Below, piece by piece: positions 46,019-58,800 of a stretch of 64,000 bases of DNA. Position 1 is the first letter of the stretch, and each line of letters begins with the position of its first letter. The stretch is taken from assembly GCA_001179505.1 (NCBI GenBank), contig CDMY01000531.1:231399-295398 (forward strand), read 5' to 3'. The position numbers were made by a program, and so were the translations under genes. The stretch comes from Vitrella brassicaformis. Taxonomy: Eukaryota; Sar; Vitrellaceae. The notes beneath the pieces are model-generated. The model did no database searches and was not told the origin of the DNA. It was given only the letters and a program-made list of their open reading frames with translations.

Positions 46019-47159
46019 GTAGATGTGGTGTGCGCCTGGACACGTGGACGTGTCGGTTTCGGTTCCACCCTGGCCTCTTGTCGTCAAAGTTCCGTTCCAC
46101 ACTTGCACGTCACCGCGTGCGTGTCGGCCGACTCGTGCGCGTGTGTCGTGCGGGTGGGGTGATGGTGTGTTGAAGGACCAGACCATCTGTGGCGTTTATC
46201 GCTGTGAGTGTATGATATGCGAGAACCGCTTGTGCGTCGAGCGACGATGGATGCCGATTCGATTGAGAACATGAGTTGGTTGAATTGTTGATTACATTAC
46301 GCTACGCAAGAAAGGGGTCCACAACACGAACACAGCACACGCATCTGCACACTCATCTATCGTAGGTAAAAACTTGCCGGCTCCGTCATACTATACTACA
46401 ACGCACCGTCCGTCCATTCCATCAGCTCACCCATTTAACCATCCATCCACACTGAGTGTACACACACACACGGGACAGCCCAGGGACGACACGTGCGAGA
46501 GGAGGGAAAAGAAAAAGGATACACCCACCAGCCAACCACCAAAAAGACGAGGCCCAAGACAAGAGGCAGCTCACCCACTCCTCCCCCACTCCCCCACCCA
46601 TCCACTTCATGCCTGCAGTCAGTCAGTAGTCACATGGTGGCGCCCAGTGGCACCAGAGTGTTGGTCGTTGGGTGTGTGTTGGCTCAGTCAGTCCGGCAGG
46701 CAGGCAGGCAGGAAGGCGGATGGGTGTGAATAGTCTGCGTGTACGGGCAGTCAGTCAGTCAGTCAGTCGGAAAAGACAGACATCATCATCGCCTCCCTCA
46801 CGAAGAAGGGCAGCAATGCATCGCTGGCTGCATCATGTCACCCATCCCCCCACCCCCCTCTCCCCCCGTCCATTCCATGTGTGTGGTGTGGTGGTGTGTG
46901 GTGTGTCCGAGTCTCTCGCTCTCCCCCTCAGTGAGTTATTGGCTCCCTCTTCTCGCCTCTCATCAGTCAGTGCATCACGGTGGAAGGCAGGCAGGCAGTG
47001 TGCTGTCTATGTGAAGTGAATTCCACCCCTCGGTCTCTTCACTGGGGGCCGCCAGTGAACCTGACACATCACACAAGACACACCACGCACACACAGGGGG
47101 AATGATGATGAGAGATGTGTGGCGGGCGTGTGTGGTGGTGGTGGTGGTGATGTCCTGTC
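46019..47159. other. Convergent intergenic region before H2B
   Basis: Between two 3' ends. It contains microsatellites (CAGT, GGCA, CCATCC) and no supported exon. Confidence 0.6.
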
Positions 47160-47843
47160 TTACTTGGTGACGGCCTTTGTGCCCTCCGACACGGCGTGCT
47201 TGGCGAGTTCGCCCGGCAGCACCAGCCGGATGGCCGTCTGGATCTCGCGACTCGACAGGGTGTCCTTCTTGTTGTACTTGCACAACCTGCACACACAAAC
47301 CACACACACCACACACACAGCACATATCATGACACACATGGTGATGTGTTGTCGTGTGTTGGTTACATACCTGCCGGCCTCCATAGCGATCTTCTCGAAC
47401 GTGTCACCGCTGCACCACCACACACAGGGAGAGGCAGAGACAACACGCGCAGCGCACGATGGATGACCAAACGCACCCCACCACACTCCCTGCCTCCCTC
47501 TCTTCCCCTCCCGGCCTCGCCCACTCACATGAAGCTGCACATGATGCTCATGCCCTTCTTGGAGATGCCCGTGTTGGGGTGCACCTGCTTGAGCACCTGC
47601 AGACCGCCACAGCACACCACATACAGGGAGACGAAGCGGCGTCTCAGCACACACACACATCGCACCCACCATCCCTCCCCTCCCCGTGTGTGTGGTGTCC
47701 TGATGGTCTGTCTGACCTACCTTGAACACGTAGGAGGCGTAGGTCTCCGTGCGCGCCTTCTTGCGCTTCTTCTTGCCCTCCTTCTTCTCGCCAGCGGGCT
47801 TGGCGGACTTCTTCGAGGCCTTCGACTTGGCTTTGGGCGCCAT
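47160..47843 (-). CDS. Histone H2B
   Basis: Four exons in exact phase (47721-47843, 47529-47596, 47371-47409, 47160-47286), 118 residues. The N-terminal tail is basic ([20 protein letters not shown]). The fold follows the H2B pattern: [79 protein letters not shown]. It forms a dimer with H2A in the nucleosome. Three introns in a core histone gene imply polyadenylated mRNA rather than replication-type stem-loop mRNA. Divergent from the H2A gene. Confidence 0.97.
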   Translation of the reverse strand: MAPKAKSKASKKSAKPAGEKKEGKKKRKKARTETYASYVFKVGQTDHQDTTHTGRGGMVGAMCVCAETPLRLPVCGVLWRSAGAQAGAPQHGHLQEGHEHHVQLHVSGRGREGKRGRQGVWWGAFGHPSCAARVVSASPCVWWCSGDTFEKIAMEAGRYVTNTRQHITMCVMICAVCVVCVVCVCRLCKYNKKDTLSSREIQTAIRLVLPGELAKHAVSEGTKAVTK

Positions 47844-48183
47844 GATCTCTCAACTCAACACACGATAGGCGATAAGGCGATAGGTACGCAGCACAAGGAG
47901 CAACAAACGCGGCAAGCAACAGGGGGTCTCAACGCTATCGCTCTCCCAAAAGTCGGCGGGATTTAGTGCGGCGAGTGTCCGTCAAACACATCGCCTTGCA
48001 TGTGTTTTGATCGGATCGCGCCAATCATTTTTGACGTCCCCCGATCGCCACTCAGCTCGCACAGCCTCTGAGCACTTTGAGAAACTGTCCCTCCAGCGCT
48101 ACCCCCGATTGACCCTCTGAGTGTTTGAGCGTTCATCTCCCTCTGTCGAATCGTATCTTACATCAGTTTGTCGCGTTAGCAGC
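47844..48183. promoter_or_regulatory. Bidirectional H2B/H2A promoter region
   Basis: The 340 bases between the two start codons must drive both core histone genes. It contains a CGCCAATCATTTTTG segment (about 48018-48033) with a CCAAT core, and two ATCGCGC/TCGCACA-type GC-rich blocks. No canonical TATA box is evident. Confidence 0.6.
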
Positions 48184-48831
48184 ATGTCGGGCAAAGGCAA
48201 AGGCGGTCGTGGGAAGAAGGGCGGCAAGGCCGTGTCTCGGTCTGCCAAGGCGGGTCTGCAGTTTCCGGTCGGCCGTATCGCTCGCTACCTCAAGCAGGGC
48301 CGCTATGCCAAGCGGGTGGGCTCTGGAGCGCCCGTCTACCTCGCGGCCGTGCTCGAGTACCTCTGCGCCGAGATCCTGGAACTCGCAGGCAACGCCGCCC
48401 GCGACCACAAGAAGGTGAGGCCAAGAGGGAGGCAGGGAGAGAGGGTGGCGGGGAGGGAGAGAGGCGGGTGGGTGGTCATCTCATCGGTGTGTGCGCGCTG
48501 TCTGGTTTCTGTGTTGTGTTGTGTTGTGTTGTGTCTTGTGTGTGTCAGAGCCGCATTGTTCCGCGCCACCTGATGCTGGCGATCAAGAACGACGAGGAGC
48601 TCAACAAATACATGGCGGACGTGACCATCTCCATGGGAGGCGTGCTCCCCTCCATCCACAGCGTCCTCCTCCCCAAGAAGTAAGCCTGGCACCAGCCGAC
48701 ACACCACCCACCGCCTCCCCACACGCACACATCACGTGCCTCATGGCTGTGTCCCTTGTGTGTGTTGTCGTGTGTCCTCTTTGTGTGTCAGGTCCAAGAG
48801 CAAGAAGGCCGCGGTTGAGGAGAGCAAGTGA
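48184..48831 (+). CDS. Histone H2A
   Basis: Three exons in exact phase (48184-48414, 48549-48679, 48792-48831), 133 residues. It has [14 protein letters not shown], the H2A signature [14 protein letters not shown], the acidic-patch helix [37 protein letters not shown], and the docking domain [13 protein letters not shown]. The C-terminus VEESK lacks an SQE/D motif, so this is a canonical H2A rather than H2A.X, and it lacks H2A.Z-specific features. Confidence 0.97.
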
Positions 48832-50146
48832 AGACCCACCAACCACACCACACTCACTACACCCACTGCCACCACCACTACCACAGGGTGCCTGCCTGCC
48901 TGCCTGCCTGCGTGCCTGTGATGGGAGGGGAGGAGGGGTCACAATGAGCAGCTGCTGCTGCTGATGATCTGCCTACTACCATCACCATACACCATATACC
49001 ATATCATCATACCACTGACTACACTGTCTACTCACTACTATCTGACGATGAGCGGGCGAGCCAGAATGAGGGGGTGCAAATGGACGGACTGACTGATTGG
49101 AGGCGTGACATGACGACATGACACGGGTGGTCTGCTGCGACTGACCAGCCAACCACAACACACAACACAACCCTTTTGGTGCCACTGGGCGCCACCACGT
49201 GACTTGACTATCGTGGCCCACAGCCAGAGGTGTAGAACAGACAGGTGATGGGTGTGGGGGGGCTGTGTGTGTGTGTGTGTGGATGGGTCGGTTGGCTGGC
49301 TGCATACCTTCTTGTCGATGTCTGCCGCCTTGGTTCTGCGAGGTGTTCGTTTCTGTCATGGCTGCTGCTGCGAGTCATGACAGCCACCGACACGGCCGTG
49401 GGTCCGAGGCGACAGCATTGGCGAGCGGGTGGGTGTTTTGATGGCTTGCAGAGTCGGTTGGTCTTTTTTTGTGGGCGTGTGGTTCTGTACAGTAGGTAGT
49501 GGCATTCACTCTAATGTGCCGAAAGTTCTGTGTCCTTAGGCGGTGCGGTGTGGGTGTCATGTCATGTCATGTCTTGGCTGATGTGGACGGACCATCGAGT
49601 GAACTTTTTCATGTCATGTGGATGGGTGCTGAATGTGAATTAACCTCTGCAGCGTACTTCATTCACACACACACACGCATACCTTAGTCCCGTCCCCCAC
49701 ACACATGACATGCAACAAGCACACAACACACAGTTAAGCACCATGGCATGGCTACAAGGAAGCTACCGATGCATCCACCGCTTCACCACACACGCCATGC
49801 AGCGACGCACCGAACGAACAGGCCGTTCTTAACCAACCAACAGCGTCGCTCCTTGACCAGGATTAGCCAGACGTCGACAGCACACCACACAAGTGATGTC
49901 GTGTGCATAAATCACTACAGCCCACTTCAGCCCAGCCGCTCTCTCAACAAGTAAGGACTTCCATGCTGTGCTGTCGCCGTGTCGGTGCTTGTCATGACCC
50001 GCAGCAGCCAGCAGCCATGGTAGACGCCAACAGTCCCTCCCATCCTACCGACCCCATCCTCCCTGGACCATGCACCGATAAAGCGCACTCACATACACAC
50101 GCAGACACCGCGCTCAACCAGCCTTTTGGTTCATGCATACAGTCCA
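48832..50146. other. Convergent intergenic region H2A/Argonaute
   Basis: Between two 3' ends, with repeated CTGC and ACAC tracts. No exon or structured element could be supported. Confidence 0.6.
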
Positions 50147-53100
50147 TCAAAGGAAGAACAGGTGGTGCCTCAGCTCGTCGCTGGGGGCACACTTAAGCAC
50201 GTCGCTCACCATGTCCTGGCAAGCACACACACACACACACACGGTGAGTACAAGAGAGAGAGAGAGAGAGAGGCGCTCACCCTCAGCTTGGCGGCGTACA
50301 TCAGAGGCGCCGGCAGCCTGATGGGACCAGCCCTGCACACACAGATCAACACAGAGAGAGACACATGACATGAGTGGGTGCACTGGGTGGGTGGGTGCGG
50401 GTGTGGCTGACTGACCAGTTCATGTAGATGCACGCCAGCTGCTGCGTGAGCTCCTGGAAGGGCTCCGTGGCCATGCCCCCCAGCCCGTCGGCGAACAGAG
50501 AGTCGTTCTGCAAAACGTCATAGTACGTCGGACTCACCACCCCCTGCACCGGCAACACACATGCAGAGAGAGAGAGAGAGAGAGGGAGGGAGAGAGATGG
50601 ACCAACACACAGCCCGACATCGTGTGTGTGTCGGTTGTGTGTGCGTCGGGTCACGTACCTGTGTGACGGGCTGATGGGTCATGTAGAAATCAAACTTGTA
50701 CGGCCGCACTATGTCCCGATCAAACACAGTGGCGGGCGGAGGGTTGCTCACCTAACCCACACACCCACACACCCACCCACACACACACACACCAACGCAT
50801 TCATTCATTCGTGAGTGATGCGATCTCATCACCACGCCCCACCACACGCACCCGCTGAGAGTTGGGTTCCATTTGGAAGAACCGCACGCCGCCCGGGCCC
50901 CTCTTGGACGCCACACACATCGTGACGGCGGGGTTGAAGCCGGCAGCGAACTCCTGCAGACCGCGGTTGATCGCCCCTTCGGCTGGCTGACGGAAATAAA
51001 GGCTGCAACACACGCCCAGAGGCAGACAGACAGACAAGGGTGTGTGTGGGGGGGGCCTACTTGTGGAGGATGGGTTTCTCTGCCTCCGGCACGCCGTCGC
51101 GATAGATGACAATACGCCTGCAGAAACAACGTGTCAAGGTTCCTATTGTGGGTGTGGGTGGGGTGGCGTACTCGGGGGTGCATCCATTGGTCTGCGCGAA
51201 TCGCTGCAGGAACGGCGGGAGGCACTGCTGCATGAAGGCCGCTTCACGCTCCTTGAAGGTGTCGACTACTGACAGTGTGTCGGTGCCTGAAGGTGTCGGC
51301 AACACCTGCACCGCACTCATGTAGCTCGTCATTCTGACACCAACACACCCACACCGACACACACGATTGGGCCGGCGCTTATCTCTCTCTCTGTCTGGTC
51401 TCTGTCTTACTCGTCGTTGGTGGACGCGCACGCGGCCAGCACCCCCTGCTGTCGCGGCATCTTGCCAGTGCTCACTCCGATCACCTGACATGATGATCAT
51501 GACACACACGACGCAGAGGCGATGTGTTCATCCATCCGATCTCCTCTCTCTCTCTCTCTCTCTCTCTCGCTCTCTCTTTTACCATGGTCTTCCGGACGTT
51601 GCCCGTCTCAGTGTCTCTCAGCGACTCCTGTCAGCACACACAGGGACTTGACGCAGCCTGTGTGTGGGTGTGGGTGTGTGTGGGTGTGTGTGGGTGTGCA
51701 GGTGGTGACCAACCTAACCTTTATGGCCGGAATCGCCCAGATCCACCCCCCACACTTGACCACAATCTGGCCCACGAGCTTGGATCGCGCCACGCCCATC
51801 TTGTGGGCGAGGGTGCTGCGGCGGACGCACTGGCACGCCACGGGGAAGTCGACGTATGTGAGCTTCTTCAACCCGCTGTACACCTCTCTCGGCAGCGAGT
51901 CGGGCAAGATGGCGATCACCAGACACCTGCACACGCAGAGAGAGAGAGAGGGAAATGGTCGACAGAGATGGATGGATGGATGGATGGACCGTCTTGCGAG
52001 TTTGCCGGTCTCCATCTGGTGTCGTCTGAGCATGTCTTCGATGCCGTTGCGGGCCGCACGCACCCAGGAGCTCGCCCGCCCGTCGCCCGGCACCTCAACC
52101 GTCGTCGGCCGCTGAGCCACACCCACCTGGTAGCTGCACACACGACACACACACACGAATGCCGTCAATGATCGCTATCGCACAAAGGCCCACCCACCCA
52201 CCTCATCAGCTGTTCGTTGAGCGCATTCATGAAGCCGCCGAGCTCTCTCTCGCCCCGCTCATGCAGCACCAGTACCTCCAGCAGCTGCTGGTCCGGCCCT
52301 CTCGCCACCGACCGCTTCATCGCACCCCCGATCCCACCCGGCTCCACCAAGTCGCGAAGCCCCACGTCAGCCATGCAGAGGTCGACGTCCATCTGCCGGC
52401 CCACGAGGTGCATGAAGTCGGTCGGCTCGATGAAGGCGATGCCGCTTTCTTGGAGGGATTCACGCGCCCGCGTGCGTGGGGGCTGGCCGGTGAGGATGGG
52501 CAGGATGTCGCGGAGCTGTCTATAGCGTGTGTTGGGGTCGGTGCGCGTCTTTTGGATGAGGTTAGTGCGGAGGAGGCGGAGGGCTCTCTCGTCGCTGTGA
52601 CGGGGAGGGCCTGAATGGAATGAACCGGATGAACGAGCAGGTAGGAAGGCAGCTCTTGGTGCGTGTGGCCACACCCACCCACCCATCTACCAACCAGTCA
52701 CTTTGGCGAGCGACGGCGGGATGACGCACACGCCTTTCCGCCGAAGACAGACCTGCAAGGTAGACGCAGGAGACAACCACATCACGTCACATCAAGTGTG
52801 TGTCTGTGTGTCTGAGGTGCGGCCCGTTGTGTGTGCGTACAAGCATCGGCTGATCGCGTGGGCCTTGTGGCCGCAGCACGTCGATGCTATACCTCTCCAT
52901 GAAGTACTGACACATACACACACACACACAGGCAGAGAGAGAGAGAGAGAGAGCATCATAGCATCACGTGTGGGGCGCATCAGTGGTGCGTACGCAGCTC
53001 GCACCTCTCTGTATGTGATCTTTCTGTCAGGGAATTGCGAGTCGGGCGTCATGGCGAAGTCCACCCTCTCCACCGTGTAGCTCTGCACCGCGTGCTCTGT

Positions 53101-54255
53101 CATAATCGTCCTGCAGACCATCCATCCATCCAACACACACACACACACACACAACGAATGCGCCAGTCCACACAGCAGATGGCGCATTCTCATCTGCGCC
53201 TCAGCGCATCGTTGACCGCCTGCTGCTTGGCCTCGTCGGTCCCCTGTGTGCGCGCCAAGATGTCCCGAATCATCTCCCACGCGTTGCCGCAGATGATCAG
53301 GTGGTTGATAGACACGGAAACGAACGGGCCGGCTTCCAGTGAAAGTGTGGAGGTCCTGAAGCCTCGTGCGAGTGCCAGCTTCAGCGATTGGTCGACGGTG
53401 AGGTCGATGGGCGCCGAGATGTCGTAGAAGGAGTCTCTCTGCGCCCAGAACTCGCGATTGCGGCTGACAGAGGGACAGGAGGACAGACAGAATAATGAGG
53501 GCGGTGCTGTGTGTGGCTGGCTGCCGTGATGATAGATACGCACCGCAATGCCGTCCGAACGGCGTTGTCGACGTAGAAGCTCTGAAGCAGCAAAGACAGC
53601 CATACGTCATACCCACACACACGCACACATCCACACACACACACGGATCAGCCCATTGGCCGTCCCCTTCTCCCTCCCTCTCACCAAGGCATTCCGCATC
53701 CTCGCGCGGATCTCCAGCGGCGCACCGGCATTGTCGATGGCGCTGACACTCATCGGCACCTCATTCCGCCACCGCACCGTCACCGCATACGTGTGGCCGC
53801 CATAACAGTGCTCGAACGTCACGCGCCGGCTGCCGTCGCCCTGTATGTCCGTGTGGCGGATGGTGAGGAGGGCGGTGCCGGTGAAGAGGCACTCGCCCTG
53901 CATGTTGAGCTCCTGGCTGAGCTTGGCCTTCATGTCGGCGACGATGCGGTTTTGCCTGCGGAAGTCGCCGGGCAGCTGGGGACTGAAGGAGATGCTGTAG
54001 ATGTGCAGGTTGGTGCCTGGCTTGAACTTCACACGGACTGCATAAGAACAGACACACACACAGAGAGAGAGAGAGAGAGATAGGGAACACGTGTGCGGTG
54101 TGCGCTGTGTGTGTAGGGTGTGCTGCCATCTTCCCATTCTTGTTTCGCTCACTTGGCAGGACGCTTGCGATGGCCTGGATCTGCCTGCCCTTGGTGTAGT
54201 GGCCAGGGCGGTCGATGGGCACGATGCGAAGCTGCTCCTGCCTCTGAGGCGCCAT
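50147..54255 (-). CDS. Argonaute/Piwi-family protein lacking slicer residues
   Basis: About 19 exons, roughly 860 residues, start MAPQRQEQLRIVP at 54255. The N-terminal part has KFKPGTNLHIYSISFSP. A degenerate PAZ region (YFMERYSIDVLRPQGPRDQP, then RRKGVCVIPPSLAKVTG) follows. MID has CLVIAILPDSLP and LVGQIVVKCGGWIWAIP. The PIWI domain has VIGVSTGKMPRQQG, RRIVIYRDGVPEAEK, FDFYMTHQPVTQGVVSPTYY, and LPAPLMYAAKLR. Of the catalytic DEDH set, the first Asp is replaced (IGVSTG instead of IGxD), the YRDG Asp is kept, and the final His is Tyr (SPTYY). It should bind small-RNA guides without cutting. The intron after the exon 53200-53463 needs a GC donor (GCGCAG), which restores phase. Confidence 0.88.
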
Positions 54256-55265
54256 CTCACACTACACACGTCGTCACCGCAGTGAAGGTCACTGACACAG
54301 ATCTGCAAACACACACAGCACACACAGAGAGGGGGGGGAGGGGGAGATGATGCCTTGCCGAGCTGCGAGCAACCGTTCTGCATCGCGCACCTGCAAGCTT
54401 AGCGGACAGGTGGAGGGAACCCCCGCCGTACTAACTGTGGCTCGGGGTGGTGACTATGACGCAGGAGAGTCACTGACACCCGTAACACGCTTGCTGCTGG
54501 CGTGTTCCTGTTTCCCCTGGAGGGTTTGTAGGGTTTGATTGCCTCTCAGAAATTGAGCCGGGCGAACCCCCCGCGCGAATCTCCTCCAGCAATCGTTCAC
54601 AGTCGGCATACAGTCGGCATGGAAAGAGAAGTGTGTGTGTGTGTCCATGTAGTATAAAAGCCATGCATAGCGATAGCATCCATCACACTGAGTGAATTGG
54701 CCAACTTCTCACAGAGGCAGGCAGGCATGCGATTGCACACCGGACGGACATATGGTTGGTTACTCACCCGGTCCATCCACTCACCACCCACCTACACGCC
54801 GCCTGCTAGTGCCCCGCGCATGATAAAGCGAGACCGCTCTGGATGCCGCGGCAGTGCACCACCCACCACCCACCTCCCATCGACCTGTACACACGAAAAA
54901 CAACCTGAACTTTCTTCTTCCCCCCTCTCTACAAGTGTGAGCTGGCGGCCTGCCTGCCTGCCTGCGATACATGTGTGTCGAGTCAGCACCCATCGATCCA
55001 TCCATCCAGCGTGCAATGCACCTCCGAAGAAAGAGGTCCAAGACAGACAGGCACACAACACAACACATGACATGAATGACACGCACATCGATCGCGTGGA
55101 GCGAGCCGGCCGGCCCTCAGTCGGGAAGGAGGCGACCGCGGCTGCGCTGCCCGACAAAAAACAGACGTAGGTGTGATGCATGGATGGATGGATGGATGTA
55201 TGTATGCTCCGCATCAATAAGACGTAGCAACGCATGGGTGAGAGTGCACTGGGCAAGTGGGTGAA

Positions 55266-55301
<36 letters not shown>

Positions 55302-55865
55302 CCTGCCTGTCTGCAGGAAGGTTTGTATGTATCAGCGAGATCCCTCTCGTCTGTCTGTTGAAATCCCTCCTCCCCTCCCTCCCTCCCTCCCTCCCTCCGT
55401 CTCTCGTTCGTGTGTCTGAGTCATTTTTCTCAGCAGCGCCCCTCGATGGTTGTTCCGTTCCGCACATGAATGGATGGCCCCCTCGCCAGTTGGTGGCGAA
55501 GTCGCCCTCCATTCACGACAGAGAAAGAACAGCCCACCAAGCAGCAGCAGCAGGAAGTAGGTATGTGCAGGCAACAGAGCAAAACAAACACGGCGCCTCT
55601 CACTGCACACCGCCGTGCCTGCAGGTCTATGAATGAATGGATGGATGGACTGGCTGGGGGGATGGGGGTGAGAGACAGAGGAGTTAGGTGAGTGCCAAAT
55701 GGATAGATCAAAACCGAAGACAGATAAGACAAGGAGAGAAGGAGAGACAGAAAAATAGCCAGCCAGCACTGGCAAGCCGGCCGGCTCTGCTCTGCTCTCG
55801 ACGTCCTCCCCCTCCCTACGTACACACCGCACCGCCCCCGCCACGGCAGCCCGATACGATCTGTG
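54256..55865. other. Intergenic region Argonaute/Pan fusion
   Basis: Upstream of Argonaute and downstream of the Pan gene. A TATAAAAG sequence occurs near 54653 on the plus strand without a recognisable gene after it. CT and GGATG microsatellites are present. A 5' non-coding Argonaute exon near 54340-54390 is possible but unproven. Confidence 0.4.
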
Positions 55866-58800
55866 CTACTTCCCCGCCCCCAGCCATGAAGCCATCCACC
55901 CTGACTGCTGCTGCCGTTGCTGGGCACTGTCGCCCTTCGGCGCCTCAAGGACGATGTTGTCCACAAGCCGACAGGAAGGGCCCACCGACGCACCTGACAC
56001 GACACAGAAACGCCACGCCCACCACACACGTGCAGAGAGAGAACATCCGCCGTGGTCTGCCTGCGTGTGTTCTGTTCCTTACCGATAGCGACGCAGTAGC
56101 TCTTTGTGGGCTGCAGCACGTCGGCTGCCTTGCCCGTGTAAAGGTCGCACACAGTGATGTAGTCCACAGACAGACCGTGAGACGCCGCAAACACCCGCCC
56201 AGCCTCAGTCAGCACCCCGGCGTCCCGCTCTCCACGCCGGTGCTGCGCCTCGACGGCCTGCAGCGTCTGGTAGATGAGCGGCGCCCTCTTCCTCTCCTCC
56301 GGGGTGAGCCGTGCGTTGCGTGATGCGAAGGCCAGGCCGTCCTTCTCGCGGACCGTCGGCACCACTGCCACCTGCAGCAGAGAAAGAGGAGATGGGATGG
56401 AGCCATGGATTGAGGGAGGGAGGGAGGGGGAATGGGGTTACCTCGACGTCAGGGAAGAACTCGGCGCACAGTTTGCGCACGATGACGGTCTGTAGGAAGT
56501 CCTTCTGGCCAAACACGACCACCGATGGCCTGCGGACACACGAGAGAAGACAATTCAGCGACGTGTGCAGAGCGTCCTCTCACTTGCCCTTGCTCACCTT
56601 GTCCATGCGAAGAACTTCGTCAGGACGGTTCCAATGCCCCGGAAGAAGCTGAGTGAGACCAGCAGATTGACGTGTGTGCCCCCTTTCGGCCATCCATCTG
56701 TATCCCTCGTCGCTCACACACTCACCCAGGTCGTTCCTTGCCCTCTCCGTCGACCGCCTCGATGCCGGCGAAGTCCACACGCGCCGGGAAGCTGTCCTCT
56801 GTGTGTGTGCAGAGACAAAGAAAGGGGCCATTCCACTCCATCCGCTGCGCTGCATGGTGATAATCCATCCGTACCAGCTGTGGGGTATATGTCCTGCACA
56901 TTCGGGGTGAAGATGACCTCGACATTCCTGTCCCTCAGCTTGGCGATGTCCTCATCCAGACGCATTGGGTAGGTCTCAAAATCCTGCACAACCACCAACA
57001 CACAAAGCATGACAGCAGGAGCGATGCGGCGTAGACAGAGGCTCGCGAGGCAGCACGGACCTTGGCCGACTGGAACTGCAGCTGGTTGAGGAAGAGGCTC
57101 GTCCACACACGGTCACCGCGACGAGACGCCTCGTCAAGCTGACGGATCGCCCCAGACATCCATCCATCCAGACTGCATGAATGAATCCCTTGGAACCAAC
57201 CCTTTTCTCCCCAGCTCACCAGTGCCATGTGCCCGTCGTGCAGGCCACCTAGGAAGGGCACGAACGCCACACGAGCCGACGCTGGCAGGGTGGACCGCAC
57301 ACCCATCAGCTCACTGGGTGTCTTGCACACACGAGTGGCCATCGGTGGGCTGGTGGCCGCGGCTGTGGGTGCGAGGGCTGCATGGGTCTCCTTTGCCGCT
57401 GTTGGCTGTGGTGGTAGTGGTGGGGATGCTGGTGCTGGTGGGGTGGTCTGCCGCTGTTCCTCGAGCGCTTTGATCAGGTGGACGAGCATCTCGTTGACGG
57501 GCGCAGAGAGGCCGACCTTCCGCGCCTCAGACGCGATGGCGCCACAAATCGCCGAAATCTCGGTGGGGAGCCTGAAACAGATATACACCCATCCCATAGG
57601 AAGTCCATCTGCCTTGTCGTGTTCTCCATCCACCACCCACCTCATCCACCACCCACCTGTTCTCCACATCAGTGCGCATCGATGACGTGTTCGCGGCCGT
57701 GGTTTCAGCGGCCCTCTGCACCACCTTGACGAGATTCGACCCCTCGGGCAGCCGGATGCCTCGCGCGCGGCCTACCTCAGAGACCTGAACAGACCAGGAA
57801 AGGTGCGTGCGTGTGTGCGTTGGAATACTCTCGGGCGTAGGTGGCGGTGGGGGGTACCAACCTCCTGTGCGATTTGGGAGATGAGGGGCTCGAAGTGAGG
57901 CCGTGTGAGAGCACCGTTGTTGACGCCATACAACGCCGTCAGGGGATTCACGACGGCTGACACACACAGGCGACAACACAAGTTGAACATGGGGATGCCA
58001 AGGAAAGGCTGGCTGCTCACCATTGATGGCCAACTTGTGCCAGATGGTCTCCAGCACATCTTGCGACCGCACCGTGCGCGTCGTCAAAGCCGCCGCGTTC
58101 AACAGATCCCTCACCCGCTCCACACACGCCTCGTCCTTCCTCTCCGCCGCCCCGATGACCGTCTCGCCCTCCCCCATCCGCCACACACGGCCCTCGTCCC
58201 CGGCACGCACAAGCGCCCCATTGGTGGTGGTGCCCAGCAGCAGCTTCGGGCCGTCGCGGCCTTTGAAGGCCTTCTTCAGCTCTAGCGGCGCGTCGAGGCC
58301 GTTCTGCAGGGAGAGGACGCAGCCGTCGGGCCTCACAGCCCTCCTGGCGAGCTTGGCCGCCCGTTCGGTGTCGGCGCTTTTGATCAGGATGATGGCGAGG
58401 TCGAAGGCGCCTTGTGGTAGGGTGGTGTCGTCAGTGACGACGTCCAGGGTGACGGGCGGGCCGTGGGGATTGCCCAAGGGGTCCACACACGACAGACCGC
58501 CGCCAGAAGAGATCGCACTCGCTGAGGAGAGACACAATTCCATATATGTGAGCGATGGTGCGGTATTTTCTCGGTGGGCTGACCTTGCTGTTGCCACCGC
58601 GTCGCGACGGTGACGGCTACATCCCCCTTGGTGGCGAGCATGTAGGCCACAAGTGACGCCATGCCCCCCGAACCGATCACCAACACCCTCTTCAACCCAC
58701 CAGCCACCATGCCACCAACACCAGACGCAGATAAGGCCGGCTCACCCCCCTGATCAACCACAACATCAGCCGGAGACAGTGGCTCGCCCTCTGTCCATCG

